64,000 nucleotides of DNA. Source: JAFGPL01 sp963781805 (GTDB taxonomy: Bacteria > Bacteroidota > Bacteroidia > Bacteroidales > UBA10428). The stretch covers positions 4,340,001 to 4,404,000 of the forward strand of contig CAWAHF010000004.1 of assembly GCA_963781805.1 (NCBI GenBank), given 5' to 3'. Of the stretch, positions 47,571 through 56,502 are shown one piece after another (positions within the stretch are counted from its first letter, which is position 1; every line of letters begins with the position of its first letter). Below the pieces are notes generated by a model, which was given only the letters and a program-made list of their open reading frames with translations, was not told the origin of the DNA and searched no databases. A program made the position numbers and the translations under genes.

Positions 47571-48047
47571 ATGAAAAAAATAGATTCCTCTTTCATATCG
47601 AATATTGTGGATGAAGCGAGAAAGTCTCCAAGAAAAAGAAAGAATTACAATTTTCATGAATTTCCCGAAGATCCAATAAATAGGATGGTTCATGGCATGG
47701 AACCAGGTACATATGTTCAGCCGCATAAACATGAAAATCCGGATAAGAGAGAAGCGTTTATTATTCTTAAGGGGAGAGTTGCTGTTGTGGAATACGATGA
47801 ATACGGAAATGTGTCAGATTTCATCATGTTAGACAGAGATATTGGAAATTTTGGCGTCGAAATATCACCTCGTAACTGGCATTCATTAATTTGCCTGGAA
47901 CCGGACAGTGTGATTTATGAGATAAAAGACGGTCCTTATAACCCTGAGGATGATAAATGTTTTGCACCCTGGGCTCCAAAAGAGGGAGATAAAGATGCAT
48001 CAAAATTCAACGAAAAAATATTGGAAGTTATCGGGGGAAAAATTTAA
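47571..48047 (+). CDS. WbuC family cupin-fold metalloprotein
   Basis: A 158-residue protein. The N-terminal ARKSPRKRKNYNFHEFPEDPINRMVHGMEPGTYVQPHKHENPDKREAFIILKGRVAVV is the WbuC signature and gives the cupin metal ligands (HKHxN...E and a later His in NWHSLICLEP). WbuC genes often lie in O-antigen or capsule clusters, but none is present here. The reaction is unknown; a metal-dependent role on sugar intermediates is only inferred from family context. It converges with yjjG, about 8 bp between the stops. Confidence 0.88.
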   Translation: MKKIDSSFISNIVDEARKSPRKRKNYNFHEFPEDPINRMVHGMEPGTYVQPHKHENPDKREAFIILKGRVAVVEYDEYGNVSDFIMLDRDIGNFGVEISPRNWHSLICLEPDSVIYEIKDGPYNPEDDKCFAPWAPKEGDKDASKFNEKILEVIGGKI

Positions 48048-48055
48048 AATTATTT

Positions 48056-48748
48056 TTACAGGATTCGGATTAATTCCCGAAACTGATTTATTTCAAAGGT
48101 TATCTTGTAATCATGTTTGATATTATCTTTATTAAAAAAGACCTGATCCATTCCAACATTCTTCGCTCCAAGAATATCATTCTCCAGATTGTCACCAATC
48201 ATAATACTTTCATTCTTTTTTGCATTTACCGATTTCAATGCATATTCAAAAATTCTTCTGTGTGGCTTATGCCTGCCGGCATCTTCAGATGTAATAATTT
48301 TGGCGAAATAAGAATCCAAACCACTGTTCCTGATTTTTGTATATTGTACTTCGGGAAAGCCGTTTGTGAGGATATATAAGGAGTATTTAGTTTTCAGATA
48401 TTCAAGTGTTTCTATTGCCCCATCCACCAGAATTGATTTTTGAGGCGTAATTTCCATATAAGATTCACGTATCAATTTTGTAAATTTGGCATCGGATATG
48501 TTAAACCTGTTGAGCGTAAGTCTGAATCTTTCTGTTCTAAGTAATTCTTTTTTGATCTTACCCTGGCTATACCGGTTCCATAGTAATTCATTATAATAGA
48601 TGTAAGTCTCCACAAATTTTTCAAAATCAGGAATTATGTTCCCAAGGTTGTAAATGTTAAAAATATCCCTGAACGCTTCGTTGGCATTGGCTTCGAAATC
48701 CCATAACGTGCGGTCTAAATCAATATAAATATGTTTGTATTTGCTCAA
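48056..48748 (-). CDS. yjjG: YjjG-type HAD noncanonical pyrimidine nucleotidase
   Basis: A 230-residue HAD hydrolase. Motif I is IDLDRTLWDF (nucleophile Asp10, Asp12), motif II ILTNGFPEV, motif III KPHRRIFEYAL and motif IV MIGDNLENDILGAKNVGM. The family dephosphorylates 5'-nucleotides, including noncanonical pyrimidines, as house-cleaning. The start codon is TTG at 48748, directly before SKYKHIYIDLD; no ATG fits. 60 bp upstream on its transcript side lies MITE-like copy 2. Confidence 0.9.
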   Translation of the reverse strand: MSKYKHIYIDLDRTLWDFEANANEAFRDIFNIYNLGNIIPDFEKFVETYIYYNELLWNRYSQGKIKKELLRTERFRLTLNRFNISDAKFTKLIRESYMEITPQKSILVDGAIETLEYLKTKYSLYILTNGFPEVQYTKIRNSGLDSYFAKIITSEDAGRHKPHRRIFEYALKSVNAKKNESIMIGDNLENDILGAKNVGMDQVFFNKDNIKHDYKITFEINQFRELIRIL

Positions 48749-48807
48749 TTTTTTATGAGTCTTTAAATAACTTTTTACGATAGATATTCCTGCAAAATAA
48801 ATGATTT

Positions 48808-48955
48808 ATGCGAATTAAGGGTTAAAACTTTTATTTTAAACAAACAATTATCCACCCCCTGCACCCCCGCCAGCGGGGGATAACGTTTCTATAGAAGCTT
48901 CATTACCAAAATTATGCAAAATAAAAATTTAATTATTTCGGCCCTTAATTCGCAT
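48808..48955. mobile_element. MITE-like element, copy 2 (148 bp)
   Basis: Ends ATGCGAATTAAGGG and CCCTTAATTCGCAT form 14-bp perfect terminal inverted repeats. The 5-bp direct repeat GATTT (48803-48807 and 48956-48960) is a target-site duplication. The left end shares ATGCGAATTAAGGGTTAAAA with copy 1, and the right end, read inward, shares the CGAAAT that follows the TIR. The core carries a small GC-rich hairpin CCCCCGC/GCGGGGG. Confidence 0.85.
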
Positions 48956-49025
48956 GATTTATTATGAATTATAAAACCGGATTTTTTCATTTATTAAAAT
49001 CTTATATTACTTTAGCGGCCATTGA

Positions 49026-49754
49026 ATGAAAAAATCGAAGATGAAAAGACGTTTTCTTTTCTTTATATCAATAGGTTGGCTGGCTTTTTCTGTAAAGGGA
49101 CAGAATCTTCAATTGCATTACGATTTTGGCAAAGAAAGGCATTTTTTTACCTCCACCCTGGAAATGTATAAAACCGATACCCTTGGCTTTACCTTCTGGT
49201 TTGTTGATTTTGATTTTAACTCGCCTGATAAACCCAGGGGAATATCAATGGCTTACGGTGAATTTTCAAGAGATTTTTATATTCCGGGGATCAAAAAAAT
49301 TAAGGGATTGGAAGAACTGACCCTGCATATTGAATATAATGATGGGGTTCAGATTGAAAAAGCTGACAGCAACCAAACCATCGGATACAACCTCAACAGC
49401 ACCTGGCTGGCAGGATTTGGGTACCCGGTAAAAATCGGGCAGGTAATTATAGGAACCATGCTCTTGTATAAATATCCGCGAGGTGCAACATCTGCCGATT
49501 TTCAGTTTACAACAGTCTGGTATCAACCAATATTTCACGATAAGTTAATACTCACCGGATTTATTGATATATGGTCCCAGGACAAAATTTATGAAAAGGG
49601 AAAAGAGATCGTATTTCAAACCGAGCCTCAGTTTTGGTTTCGGTTATCGAACAAATTGTTTGTTGGCAGCGAAATTGAAATCAGTAAAAACTTTCCCTTT
49701 GGTCCGGAAGAATGGAAAGTACAACCTACACTTGCCGGGAAATGGGAATTCTGA
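49026..49754 (+). CDS. DUF5020 family protein (outer-membrane beta-barrel-like)
   Basis: A 242-residue secreted protein with a signal peptide (about 1-25, ending VKGQ). The mature start QNLQLHYDFGKERHFFTSTLEMYKTDTLGFTFWFVDFDF and the alternating aromatic strands up to the terminal PTLAGKWEF fit DUF5020 proteins, which resemble nucleoside-specific channel-type barrels. Transport function is only inferred from the fold. Two starts are possible, ATG 49026 and ATG 49044; the first is used. Single gene. Confidence 0.82.
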   Translation: MKKSKMKRRFLFFISIGWLAFSVKGQNLQLHYDFGKERHFFTSTLEMYKTDTLGFTFWFVDFDFNSPDKPRGISMAYGEFSRDFYIPGIKKIKGLEELTLHIEYNDGVQIEKADSNQTIGYNLNSTWLAGFGYPVKIGQVIIGTMLLYKYPRGATSADFQFTTVWYQPIFHDKLILTGFIDIWSQDKIYEKGKEIVFQTEPQFWFRLSNKLFVGSEIEISKNFPFGPEEWKVQPTLAGKWEF

Positions 49755-49879
49755 GAAATTAAGTATGTTATTTGATAGCTGGATTATGTTAACTTCCAGG
49801 CATAAATGAAAAATACAATTGTTACCAGATTATCAGGAATCGCAAAGAACATGGAGAAGACAAAAAGAAACATAGAGAA

Positions 49880-50212
49880 TTAAAATACCTGATCGAAGTC
49901 TGATTTTGAAAAATCGATGGCGGCAGCCATTTCGGTTTTTCCTGCAGCCAGCGCAAACGGCCTGAGCTTTTGCACAATCGCCATGGAAATAGCTCCCATG
50001 GTTTCGATGTTTTCCTGAAGAAGATTTGTGGCCCCTCCGGTGGTACCTGAAGCCTGGTCCAGCGCAAGGCCTGCTACTTCGCCCCGGTATCCTTTGATAT
50101 TTAAAAACGTATCTGCAACGGGTTTTTTACCTTCCCACAGGGGGGTATCGGCAGTAAACCCGGATATGACAGTGTCTGCCATGTTGATAAAATTTACTTC
50201 TGTTTGTTTCAT
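49880..50212 (-). CDS. hypothetical protein, possibly C-terminally truncated
   Basis: A 110-residue protein: QTEVNFINMADTVISGFTADTPLW near the N-terminus, LNIKGYRGEVAGLALDQASGTTGGAT in the middle and AMAAAIDFSKSDFD-like sequence at the end. It resembles a Bacteroidota family of small repeat-neighbouring proteins that are usually about twice as long, so this may be only the N-terminal half. No known function. It lies 12 bp downstream of the frame at 50224-50691 on the same strand. Downstream sequence shows no obvious continuation in another frame. Confidence 0.6.
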   Translation of the reverse strand: MKQTEVNFINMADTVISGFTADTPLWEGKKPVADTFLNIKGYRGEVAGLALDQASGTTGGATNLLQENIETMGAISMAIVQKLRPFALAAGKTEMAAAIDFSKSDFDQVF

Positions 50213-50223
50213 ACTAATTAATT

Positions 50224-50691
50224 TTAAGAATTAAAACTAACTGGTTGGATTTTACGGTTGCCATAACATGCGAATATACGGCTGTATTTTTTCCACGTAA
50301 CATGGTACTTTGTTGCAGTGATTGGATTTAAAACAATAAAACGATTGCACCCAACTGTAGGTGCGGCGATGAAACCAGCGAACAGAGCCTGCAAAACACC
50401 GGAAACAGGTAAGGGAACAATGCCTGAAGATGCTGGAACAGAATGATTACATGACGGAGCAGCAGTTTCAGCACGTAAAACAGCGCCGTCACATGACAGA
50501 ACAGCAGTGAGAGCACACAAAACAATACCCGCACCTAACAAAACAGCAGGGTAAGCACATAAAACAGTGCGGACACCAAACAGAACAACAGCTTTAACTA
50601 ACAAAACAAAACCGGAAGCAAACAAAACGCTGAACAACGCATATAAAACGACAGGATAGTTACAAAACCCGTGAGAGTGTTTCAAACCCAT
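50224..50691 (-). CDS. doubtful ORF over a heptad-repeat tract
   Basis: A 155-codon frame. Sixteen consecutive 7-residue units (residues 14-125) share the pattern x-V-L-x-x-x-x, for example TVLCAYP, AVLLGAG, IVLCALT, AVLSCDG and AVLRAET. The frame survives because the underlying DNA has a 21-bp period. The other minus-strand frames and the plus strand contain stops. The predicted peptide is hydrophobic and cysteine-rich with no signal or known domain. It may be a real small membrane protein or simply an open frame imposed by the repeat. Confidence 0.25.
   Translation of the reverse strand: MGLKHSHGFCNYPVVLYALFSVLFASGFVLLVKAVVLFGVRTVLCAYPAVLLGAGIVLCALTAVLSCDGAVLRAETAAPSCNHSVPASSGIVPLPVSGVLQALFAGFIAAPTVGCNRFIVLNPITATKYHVTWKKYSRIFACYGNRKIQPVSFNS
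50317..50652. repeat. 21-bp-period degenerate tandem repeat
   Basis: Sixteen units of 21 bp; on the minus strand the consensus is GCTGTTTTGTGTGCTNNNNCT. On the plus strand this places AAAAC-type A-tracts about every 21 bp, close to two helical turns. The units are well diverged, most clearly at the two ends of the tract. Confidence 0.7.
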
Positions 50692-51091
50692 GATTCGTGC
50701 GATTACTAAGTATTAAATGATTAACGAAACCACTAGAAAATAGGGTAAGATAAGTTTAAACTGGGCACAAAAATACAAAGTAAACGACCACCTATAATAA
50801 CAATTGCCAGATAAATCACATCTAATTTTTAAGTTGGAGCAAGCATAACAATACTCAAAAGGAGACTGTCTAAAAAAATGTTTGTATAATGATTTCTTTG
50901 TTTTTATTTCTTTTACGGTACTGAAATTACCAAAATTCACATATTTATGAAATTATTATCGGAATATTCATTAAAATAAACCGTAAGATACAGTAAGGTT
51001 AAACTTTTGATTGTGAGCGTTACATTTGAAATGATATGAGAATGACAACAAATTTATTGCCAAAAATTTTTGACAATAAAAATATTGCCAA
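50692..51091. other. AT-rich intergenic region with a near-palindrome before the ATPase pair
   Basis: No convincing gene is seen in these 400 bp; short frames on both strands look random. At 51056-51077 ATTGCCAAAAA and TTTTTGACAAT form an 11-bp-arm palindrome with one mismatch, 15 bp before the ATG at 51092. A second ATTGCCAAA follows at 51084. This could be an operator for the downstream ATPase genes. Confidence 0.45.
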
Positions 51092-52276
51092 ATGAAATGG
51101 GTAAAGCCAAATACTATAACAGGTCCTCCTGCTGAAGGAGCAAAATATCTCAGAAGACAATATATTAATGACGAATTTTGGGATTGCATCAAAAAAGGTG
51201 AGCATATTCTTTTTTCGGCTCCAAGAAGAGTTGGAAAATCGTCAATTATGAAAGATTTGGAAAATGACTGCCCAAATGGTTATATCAGCATATATAACGA
51301 TATAGAATCGGACAAAACACAAAAGGATTTCTTTAAAAGATTGCTTACGCTTATATTAGAAAAAATAGAAACTCAAAAAAGATTAAAGAAAAAAATAGCA
51401 CTTTGGCTTAAAACAAAAAGTATTGGAGAAATCTCAGTCGAAGGAACTATAAAATTTATAAGTAAGGACCTAGATTATAAAGAAGAATTGTTAAATCTGA
51501 TTAAATTACTTGGTAAAGAATCAATTCATATAGTAGTGCTTCTGGATGAATTTCCTGAGGTAATTCAGAATATTAAGAAAAATGAAAATGAATATGCAGC
51601 TATTGATACATTGCATACTCTTAGAAGCATAAGACATGATAAAAACTTTAGGAATTTCTCGTTTGCTTTTGCCGGTTCAATTGGATTACATCATGTTGTA
51701 TCATCAATAGACAGACCAAAATTAATAAATGATCTTAAACCAATTTATGTTGAACCGTTAACAATCTCTGAAGCCTTTGAATTAATAAGACAACTTCTTA
51801 AAGGAGCAACAATGCAGATGGGGACTTTTGAAAAAGAATATTTATTTAGTAAAATCACCTACCAACTACCTTATTTTATACAATTGATGATTGAAAAATG
51901 CGATTCAATTTTACATCAAGAAAACAGACCTAAATTAACAATTACTGACATTGATAGTGCATTTTCAATGGTTATAAAAGAAGGACGAAATTTTAGTGAC
52001 TGGGAATCGAGGTTAAAAGATTATTATTGTTCATCTGATGCAAAGTATTGCATAGCTATATTAAGCCATTGTGCCCATTTCGATTCGTATATGGTTCAGC
52101 AGGCTTACGATCTTTCAAAAAAATTAGCACCTGTAAGTGGATACAAAGAACTTATTGACGATGTACTACTAAAAGATGGTTACCTGGCCGAAGAAAATGG
52201 CTTTTATACTTTCCTTTCTCCTTTTCTTAGGGAATGGTGGAAAAATCGTCATCCAAAATTTGAAATTGAAATCTGA
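51092..52276 (+). CDS. P-loop ATPase, archaeal-ATPase/STAND-like
   Basis: A 394-residue protein. Walker A is APRRVGKSS (43-51; Ala instead of the usual first Gly) and Walker B is HIVVLLDEFPEV (near 146-157). A sensor-like FAFAGSIGLHHVV lies near 205, and LKPIYVEPLTISEAFELIRQLL follows. The C-terminal part (about 330-394, LIDDVLLKDGYLAEENGFYTFLSPFLREWWKN) looks like the winged-helix end of the archaeal-type ATPase family (PF01637-like). No effector domain is fused to it. It is followed 6 bp later by a second, unrelated ATPase, and the two probably work together. Function unknown. Confidence 0.85.
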   Translation: MKWVKPNTITGPPAEGAKYLRRQYINDEFWDCIKKGEHILFSAPRRVGKSSIMKDLENDCPNGYISIYNDIESDKTQKDFFKRLLTLILEKIETQKRLKKKIALWLKTKSIGEISVEGTIKFISKDLDYKEELLNLIKLLGKESIHIVVLLDEFPEVIQNIKKNENEYAAIDTLHTLRSIRHDKNFRNFSFAFAGSIGLHHVVSSIDRPKLINDLKPIYVEPLTISEAFELIRQLLKGATMQMGTFEKEYLFSKITYQLPYFIQLMIEKCDSILHQENRPKLTITDIDSAFSMVIKEGRNFSDWESRLKDYYCSSDAKYCIAILSHCAHFDSYMVQQAYDLSKKLAPVSGYKELIDDVLLKDGYLAEENGFYTFLSPFLREWWKNRHPKFEIEI

Positions 52277-52282
52277 TACAAT

Positions 52283-54526
52283 ATGAATCCTATAATGTTT
52301 TACCAAGTTGCAAATCTTTCCAATCAGGAAGTAATAGATCAATTTATCCTACGTAAGAAAGAATTCGAACATATTATCTCTGAAATACGAAGAGATGATA
52401 TGCAAGAATCTATCCAACATTACATTTTCGTTGGTCAGCGTGGAAGTGGTAAATCCACTCTGCTCAGGCGTATAGAAGCAGAAATAAATACTAATAAATC
52501 ATTATCGTCAAAACTTATAGTCGTTAATTTAAGTGAGGAACAAGCAGGGATTTATCGTCTGCATGATCTTTGGGAACGTGTTTGCCAGGAATTAATTGTA
52601 AAAGGATTAGATGTAGATGAAGTAAACTGGGAGGAGTATGGCAATGACCTTAATGCTTATGCAAAAGCTGCATACTTCACAGTTCAAAAAAGTTTGAAGA
52701 AAAACAGAAAAAAACTTGTTTTATTACTCGATAATATTGACAGGATACTCGAAAATATAAAAACAAATGATTCCCACCTTTTCCGTGAATTACTCATTAA
52801 CTACAAGGATATGCGTATTATCGGAGGAAGCACCAGGTTAAGCGAACATCATTGGAAATATGATCAACCGTTTTATGAATTTTTCAGCATTATTAGGTTG
52901 GAGCCTCTTACCATAGAGGAGATGAAAGAATTATTACTTTTCTGGAGTAATTTTATTAATGAACCTTCACTTGCAGAGTTTGTTAAGAATAAATCCGGCA
53001 GATTAAATGCAGTACGTATTTTAAGCGATGGTATGCCACGTACCATGCTAAATTTACTGGAATTGCTTATTAACCAACCCAATCAACAAGGATATGAATA
53101 TTTAAGGTATATTGTTGATCGTGCTACACCTGTTTATCAGGAGCGATTAAATAATCTTACAGCATTTCAACAAAAAGCTGTTCTGGAATTGTCTTTTTTT
53201 TGGGATACAGTCAAAATTAAACAACTATCAATAGCAACCCATATAGAAAGCAAGACGCTTTCAGCCTCATTAAACCAACTGGTAGAGCTTCAAATAGTGG
53301 AAAAAATTCAGGGCCGAGGCAAGAATATGATGTACCGTCTTAAAGAGAGGTTCTTTAACTTCTGGCTCATCATGACACAGGGAGGTCCAAAACAGAAAAG
53401 CCAAGTTAAATGGCTCACAATTTTTCTTGAAACTTGGTACGATACCAAAGAGTTAAAAACACTTTGCTCACAATTTATCAGAGAACTTACAGAAGATAAG
53501 TTAAATATAGATCTAGCAATCTTAAAGGCAAAAGCGCTTGTCCATTCAAAATACCTGTCAATTGACGAACGTGATAAATTACTGGATAACATTGCAAGCC
53601 TATTTGGCGATCAAGTAAAATATTACGAATTTTTACCCTTAAAGGCTAAAGATATCTTTACTAAAGTAGTTAAATTGATTGGTACACAGCAGTTTGATGA
53701 AGCCCTGACAGAGCTTGAAAACATTGAGCAAAGCAGTGGAGAGAAATTTACCCTTCTTGGTTTTATTTATTGGGGTAAAGGAAATAAAAAGGATGCAGAG
53801 AGGTCATTTATTAGCGCAATTAAAAATGGAGATGCATATAGTAGTTTTATCCTTGCTGTCTTGTATGAAGAATTGAATCGAAAAGAAGAAGCCGAAAAGA
53901 ATTATCTAAAGGCTATAGAGAATTCTATTATAACTGCTTTAAATAATCTTGCTATTTTTTATAAAAAATTAAACCGAAAAGAAGAAGCTGAAAAATATTA
54001 TCTTCAGGCTATTGAAAAGGGCCATATTAAAGCACTTTTTGAAATTTCAGTATTGTTCTATTCAGAAAACCGTAACAAAGAAAAGGCTTATTTATATTTA
54101 GAACAATTTAATTCTAAAGTTAACAACAGTTTAAAATCAAAAGCTTTTGAGATAATTGTATCTCTATGGACCGGGAAAATGGAAAAACTCGAAAAAGCAG
54201 ACAAAGTAATTTATGAAATTGTTGTCTCACAAGATATATCCTTGCTAGAAATATTTATAATTGACCTACTTATTCATCATCAAAAATACTCAGTATGGCA
54301 TTGGTTTAAGCAGGAACAATCCGAACGATCATTGAAAGAACTGGCAAAGCCACTTTATTATGTTACAGCAAGATTAATTAACAATGAAGATACTAAGGAA
54401 GAATTATTGGCTTTAGCTCCTGAACTTAAAGAAACGGTTAATTCAATGTATGCTTATATTATTGAAAAACAGCAATTTTACTATGGGCAGAAAAAAATGA
54501 TCTTTAAGGATTCTACTCCAAGCTAG
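52283..54526 (+). CDS. P-loop ATPase with C-terminal TPR/Sel1-like repeats
   Basis: A 747-residue protein. The N-terminal AAA/STAND-type NTPase has Walker A GQRGSGKST (51-59), Walker B KLVLLLDNIDRI (near 145-156) and IIGGSTRLSEHHW (near 177). A winged-helix-like segment (about 290-355) follows. The middle is helical. From about 470 to 610 there are at least three TPR/Sel1-like repeats (GNKKDAERSFISAIKNGDAYSSFILAVLYEELNRKEEAEKNYLKAIE). STAND NTPases with TPR sensors often act as defence or signal switches, but no nuclease, TIR or protease effector is visible here. Read as the partner of the preceding ATPase. Base composition matches the AT-rich accessory region. Confidence 0.85.
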   Translation: MNPIMFYQVANLSNQEVIDQFILRKKEFEHIISEIRRDDMQESIQHYIFVGQRGSGKSTLLRRIEAEINTNKSLSSKLIVVNLSEEQAGIYRLHDLWERVCQELIVKGLDVDEVNWEEYGNDLNAYAKAAYFTVQKSLKKNRKKLVLLLDNIDRILENIKTNDSHLFRELLINYKDMRIIGGSTRLSEHHWKYDQPFYEFFSIIRLEPLTIEEMKELLLFWSNFINEPSLAEFVKNKSGRLNAVRILSDGMPRTMLNLLELLINQPNQQGYEYLRYIVDRATPVYQERLNNLTAFQQKAVLELSFFWDTVKIKQLSIATHIESKTLSASLNQLVELQIVEKIQGRGKNMMYRLKERFFNFWLIMTQGGPKQKSQVKWLTIFLETWYDTKELKTLCSQFIRELTEDKLNIDLAILKAKALVHSKYLSIDERDKLLDNIASLFGDQVKYYEFLPLKAKDIFTKVVKLIGTQQFDEALTELENIEQSSGEKFTLLGFIYWGKGNKKDAERSFISAIKNGDAYSSFILAVLYEELNRKEEAEKNYLKAIENSIITALNNLAIFYKKLNRKEEAEKYYLQAIEKGHIKALFEISVLFYSENRNKEKAYLYLEQFNSKVNNSLKSKAFEIIVSLWTGKMEKLEKADKVIYEIVVSQDISLLEIFIIDLLIHHQKYSVWHWFKQEQSERSLKELAKPLYYVTARLINNEDTKEELLALAPELKETVNSMYAYIIEKQQFYYGQKKMIFKDSTPS

Positions 54527-55000
54527 CGTAGGCGTCCCGAATTGTGCCCCTCATTATTTGCACTTTGCAGTTAAGCCCCCAATGGCGCGTGTTTACTTAC
54601 GAGTGACATAAATCCTGCCTTCATTCAACACCCATTGCCAATTCAATAACCAATAAGCCTTATAACCTGTCATTGTCATTTCGAAAATTTTTGTAAATTG
54701 CTTACTGGTTGGAATAACCAGATGAACACAATAACCTGCCTAAAATCGGCAAGCAGGCAGATAAAAACACAAGAGAAATTGTGGTACAAGATGAAAAATA
54801 GAAACGGAAAGGAGTTCATAAATATCTATGACCCTTTACAACAAAACAATAACTAAAGCTATATGCGAAATATTTGTACTTTTAGAGAAAAAGGGAAGTA
54901 TATTTGGGTGTTGTAGCTAATTAGAACACACGATTTAGATAATATTAATATTGAAATAAAATATAATCTATCAGAATTATCAATTAAAAAGTTAAAACTT
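54527..55000. other. Cassette-boundary spacer with repeat copy 1
   Basis: 474 bp without a gene. Most of it is copy 1 of the dispersed repeat (54576-54921), which ends in GTTGTAGCTAAT (54910-54921), a motif that recurs before other genes of this region. The last 80 bp are AT-rich and should hold the promoter of the lipoprotein gene at 55001; no clean TAnnTTTG was seen. Confidence 0.5.
54576..54921 (+). repeat. Dispersed non-coding repeat, copy 1
   Basis: Starts CCCCCAATGGCGCG, contains ACCTGTCATTGTCATTTCG and GGAATAACCAGATGAACA, then AACAATAACTAAAGCTATAT, and ends TATATTTGGGTGTTGTAGC. The same order of segments occurs at 57879-58207 and, in part, at 56251-56482 and 62105-62365. Confidence 0.85.
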
Positions 55001-56104
55001 ATGAAGAAACTATCATTTTTTATTTTGCTGGTATTAGGATTTTCATCTTGTGTTTCATATAAAGTTGCTAAATATGAAGTTGAAGCACCGATTGAACAAA
55101 AAATACCTAATTTAAACTTATTGGTAATAGAAAATAATTTTGAAACTTTCTATTTAGAAAAAACAATAAGAAATTGTAACGATAATATAAAACCTGATAA
55201 ATCATTGATTCCTTCAAATATAGCTTCTGAAAAAGGATATTATATAATTAACTCACCAAAAGGATTCATCTCTAAAAAACAATCACTTCTAAATCTAGAT
55301 GACAATTATAGTTTTTCCAATAATGGATATATCGTAAATATTAAACCAACTGGTCTTATCCCAGGTGAAAATATAGCTTTTAATGAAGATTCTCTGTTAA
55401 TACATTCTAGATCACCTATTGGCAGTAATTATTACAGGTTAGATTTTGATTATTTCGGACGCACTTTTGAATTTCAGGATAAACTTATTTCCGAAAGCAA
55501 AATAGTTCCTTATAATTATAAAAGTACAAAAGATGAATATGTCAATATTTATAAAAAAATCTTAACTGAAGGTTGTCCTTCTTATGCACCAAACGGGAAA
55601 GTTACATTTCATGCTGAATATTATAATGTTCAGTCAGACTATATTTCTGATAAATTGATTTCGGATATTAAAGACATTTACAATTACGAGTTCTCAAACA
55701 ATATTTGTAATAGTAATTCAACAGTCAATGGTTATGTGGTTTTAAAGCTATTATCAAGTAATAATAAGAATTCTGGCACAACTCTATATTTCATTGAAGC
55801 TTTAACATTGTTTACAGTTAATTTTATTGGTGTACCATTGGCCGCACAAACAAGAGACATGACAGTTCAAGCTGATATTTATTCAAATAATAATGAATTA
55901 ATTGCAAGTTATATTGGCTATGGTAATGCCAAAAAATATTGTGCAATGTATTGGGGATATAGTGTGAAAATGGCAGCCCAGAATAATTCAAATGGGTCAT
56001 TATCTAGAGCTACAAACTCTGCAGCATTTTATGAAGCCCTTTTAGATATAAAAAAGCAAATTTCAAATGATGCTGTTATACTAAATACAAAACTTAAAGA
56101 ATAA
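55001..56104 (+). CDS. lipoprotein of unknown function
   Basis: A 367-residue protein with a lipoprotein signal (LGFSSC, Cys at 17). The body is soluble and beta-rich, with FISKKQSLLNLDDNYSFSNNGYIVNIKPTGLIPGEN in the first half. A mildly hydrophobic stretch (about 262-285, YFIEALTLFTVNFIGVPLAAQTRD) is followed by GYGNAKKYCAMYWGYS and a tail compatible with the Bacteroidota DUF family of conjugation- or envelope-type lipoproteins. No function recognised. Flanked by GTTGTAGCTAAT upstream and ACTGGCTATAAT right after the stop. Confidence 0.75.
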   Translation: MKKLSFFILLVLGFSSCVSYKVAKYEVEAPIEQKIPNLNLLVIENNFETFYLEKTIRNCNDNIKPDKSLIPSNIASEKGYYIINSPKGFISKKQSLLNLDDNYSFSNNGYIVNIKPTGLIPGENIAFNEDSLLIHSRSPIGSNYYRLDFDYFGRTFEFQDKLISESKIVPYNYKSTKDEYVNIYKKILTEGCPSYAPNGKVTFHAEYYNVQSDYISDKLISDIKDIYNYEFSNNICNSNSTVNGYVVLKLLSSNNKNSGTTLYFIEALTLFTVNFIGVPLAAQTRDMTVQADIYSNNNELIASYIGYGNAKKYCAMYWGYSVKMAAQNNSNGSLSRATNSAAFYEALLDIKKQISNDAVILNTKLKE

Positions 56105-56250
56105 CTGGCTATAATACATAGGACTTTAAGCGGCTCGAAGTGCCAGGCGAGAAGACCCGGTTGAACTAAATTCCGGAATCAGGGTATACAGTTATCAGGG
56201 TATTTTTTGAGAGAGTTTATACCATTTAGCAGGTAGAAAAAAAGGCAGGA

Positions 56251-56482
56251 TTTTTTGTAAATTGCTTACTGGTTGGAATAACCAGATGAACACAATAACC
56301 TGCCTACCATCGGCAGGCAGGCAGATATAAACACAGGAGTAATTACAAGACGAAAAAAATACACAGAATGGAGTTCGTAAAAATCTATAACCCTTTATAA
56401 CAAAACAATAACTAAAGCTATATGCGAAATAGAGGTACTTTTAGAGAAAAAGGTGGGTATATTTAATGTTGTGGACCATAGT
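56251..56482 (+). repeat. Dispersed non-coding repeat, copy 2 (5'-truncated)
   Basis: Shares TTTTTTGTAAATTGCTTACTGG, ATAACCAGATGAACACAATA and AACAATAACTAAAGCTATAT with copy 1. It lacks the CCCCCAATGG left part. Ends TATATTTAATGTTGTGGAC. Confidence 0.8.
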
Positions 56483-56502
56483 AAAAAATGTGCTACATAA
56501 AC

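Noticed and set aside
50692..51091. Short minus-strand frames before the ATPase pair (for example 50713-50940 and 50971-51192)
   Set aside because: They overlap each other or the ATPase gene, have low-complexity AT-rich composition and no motif.
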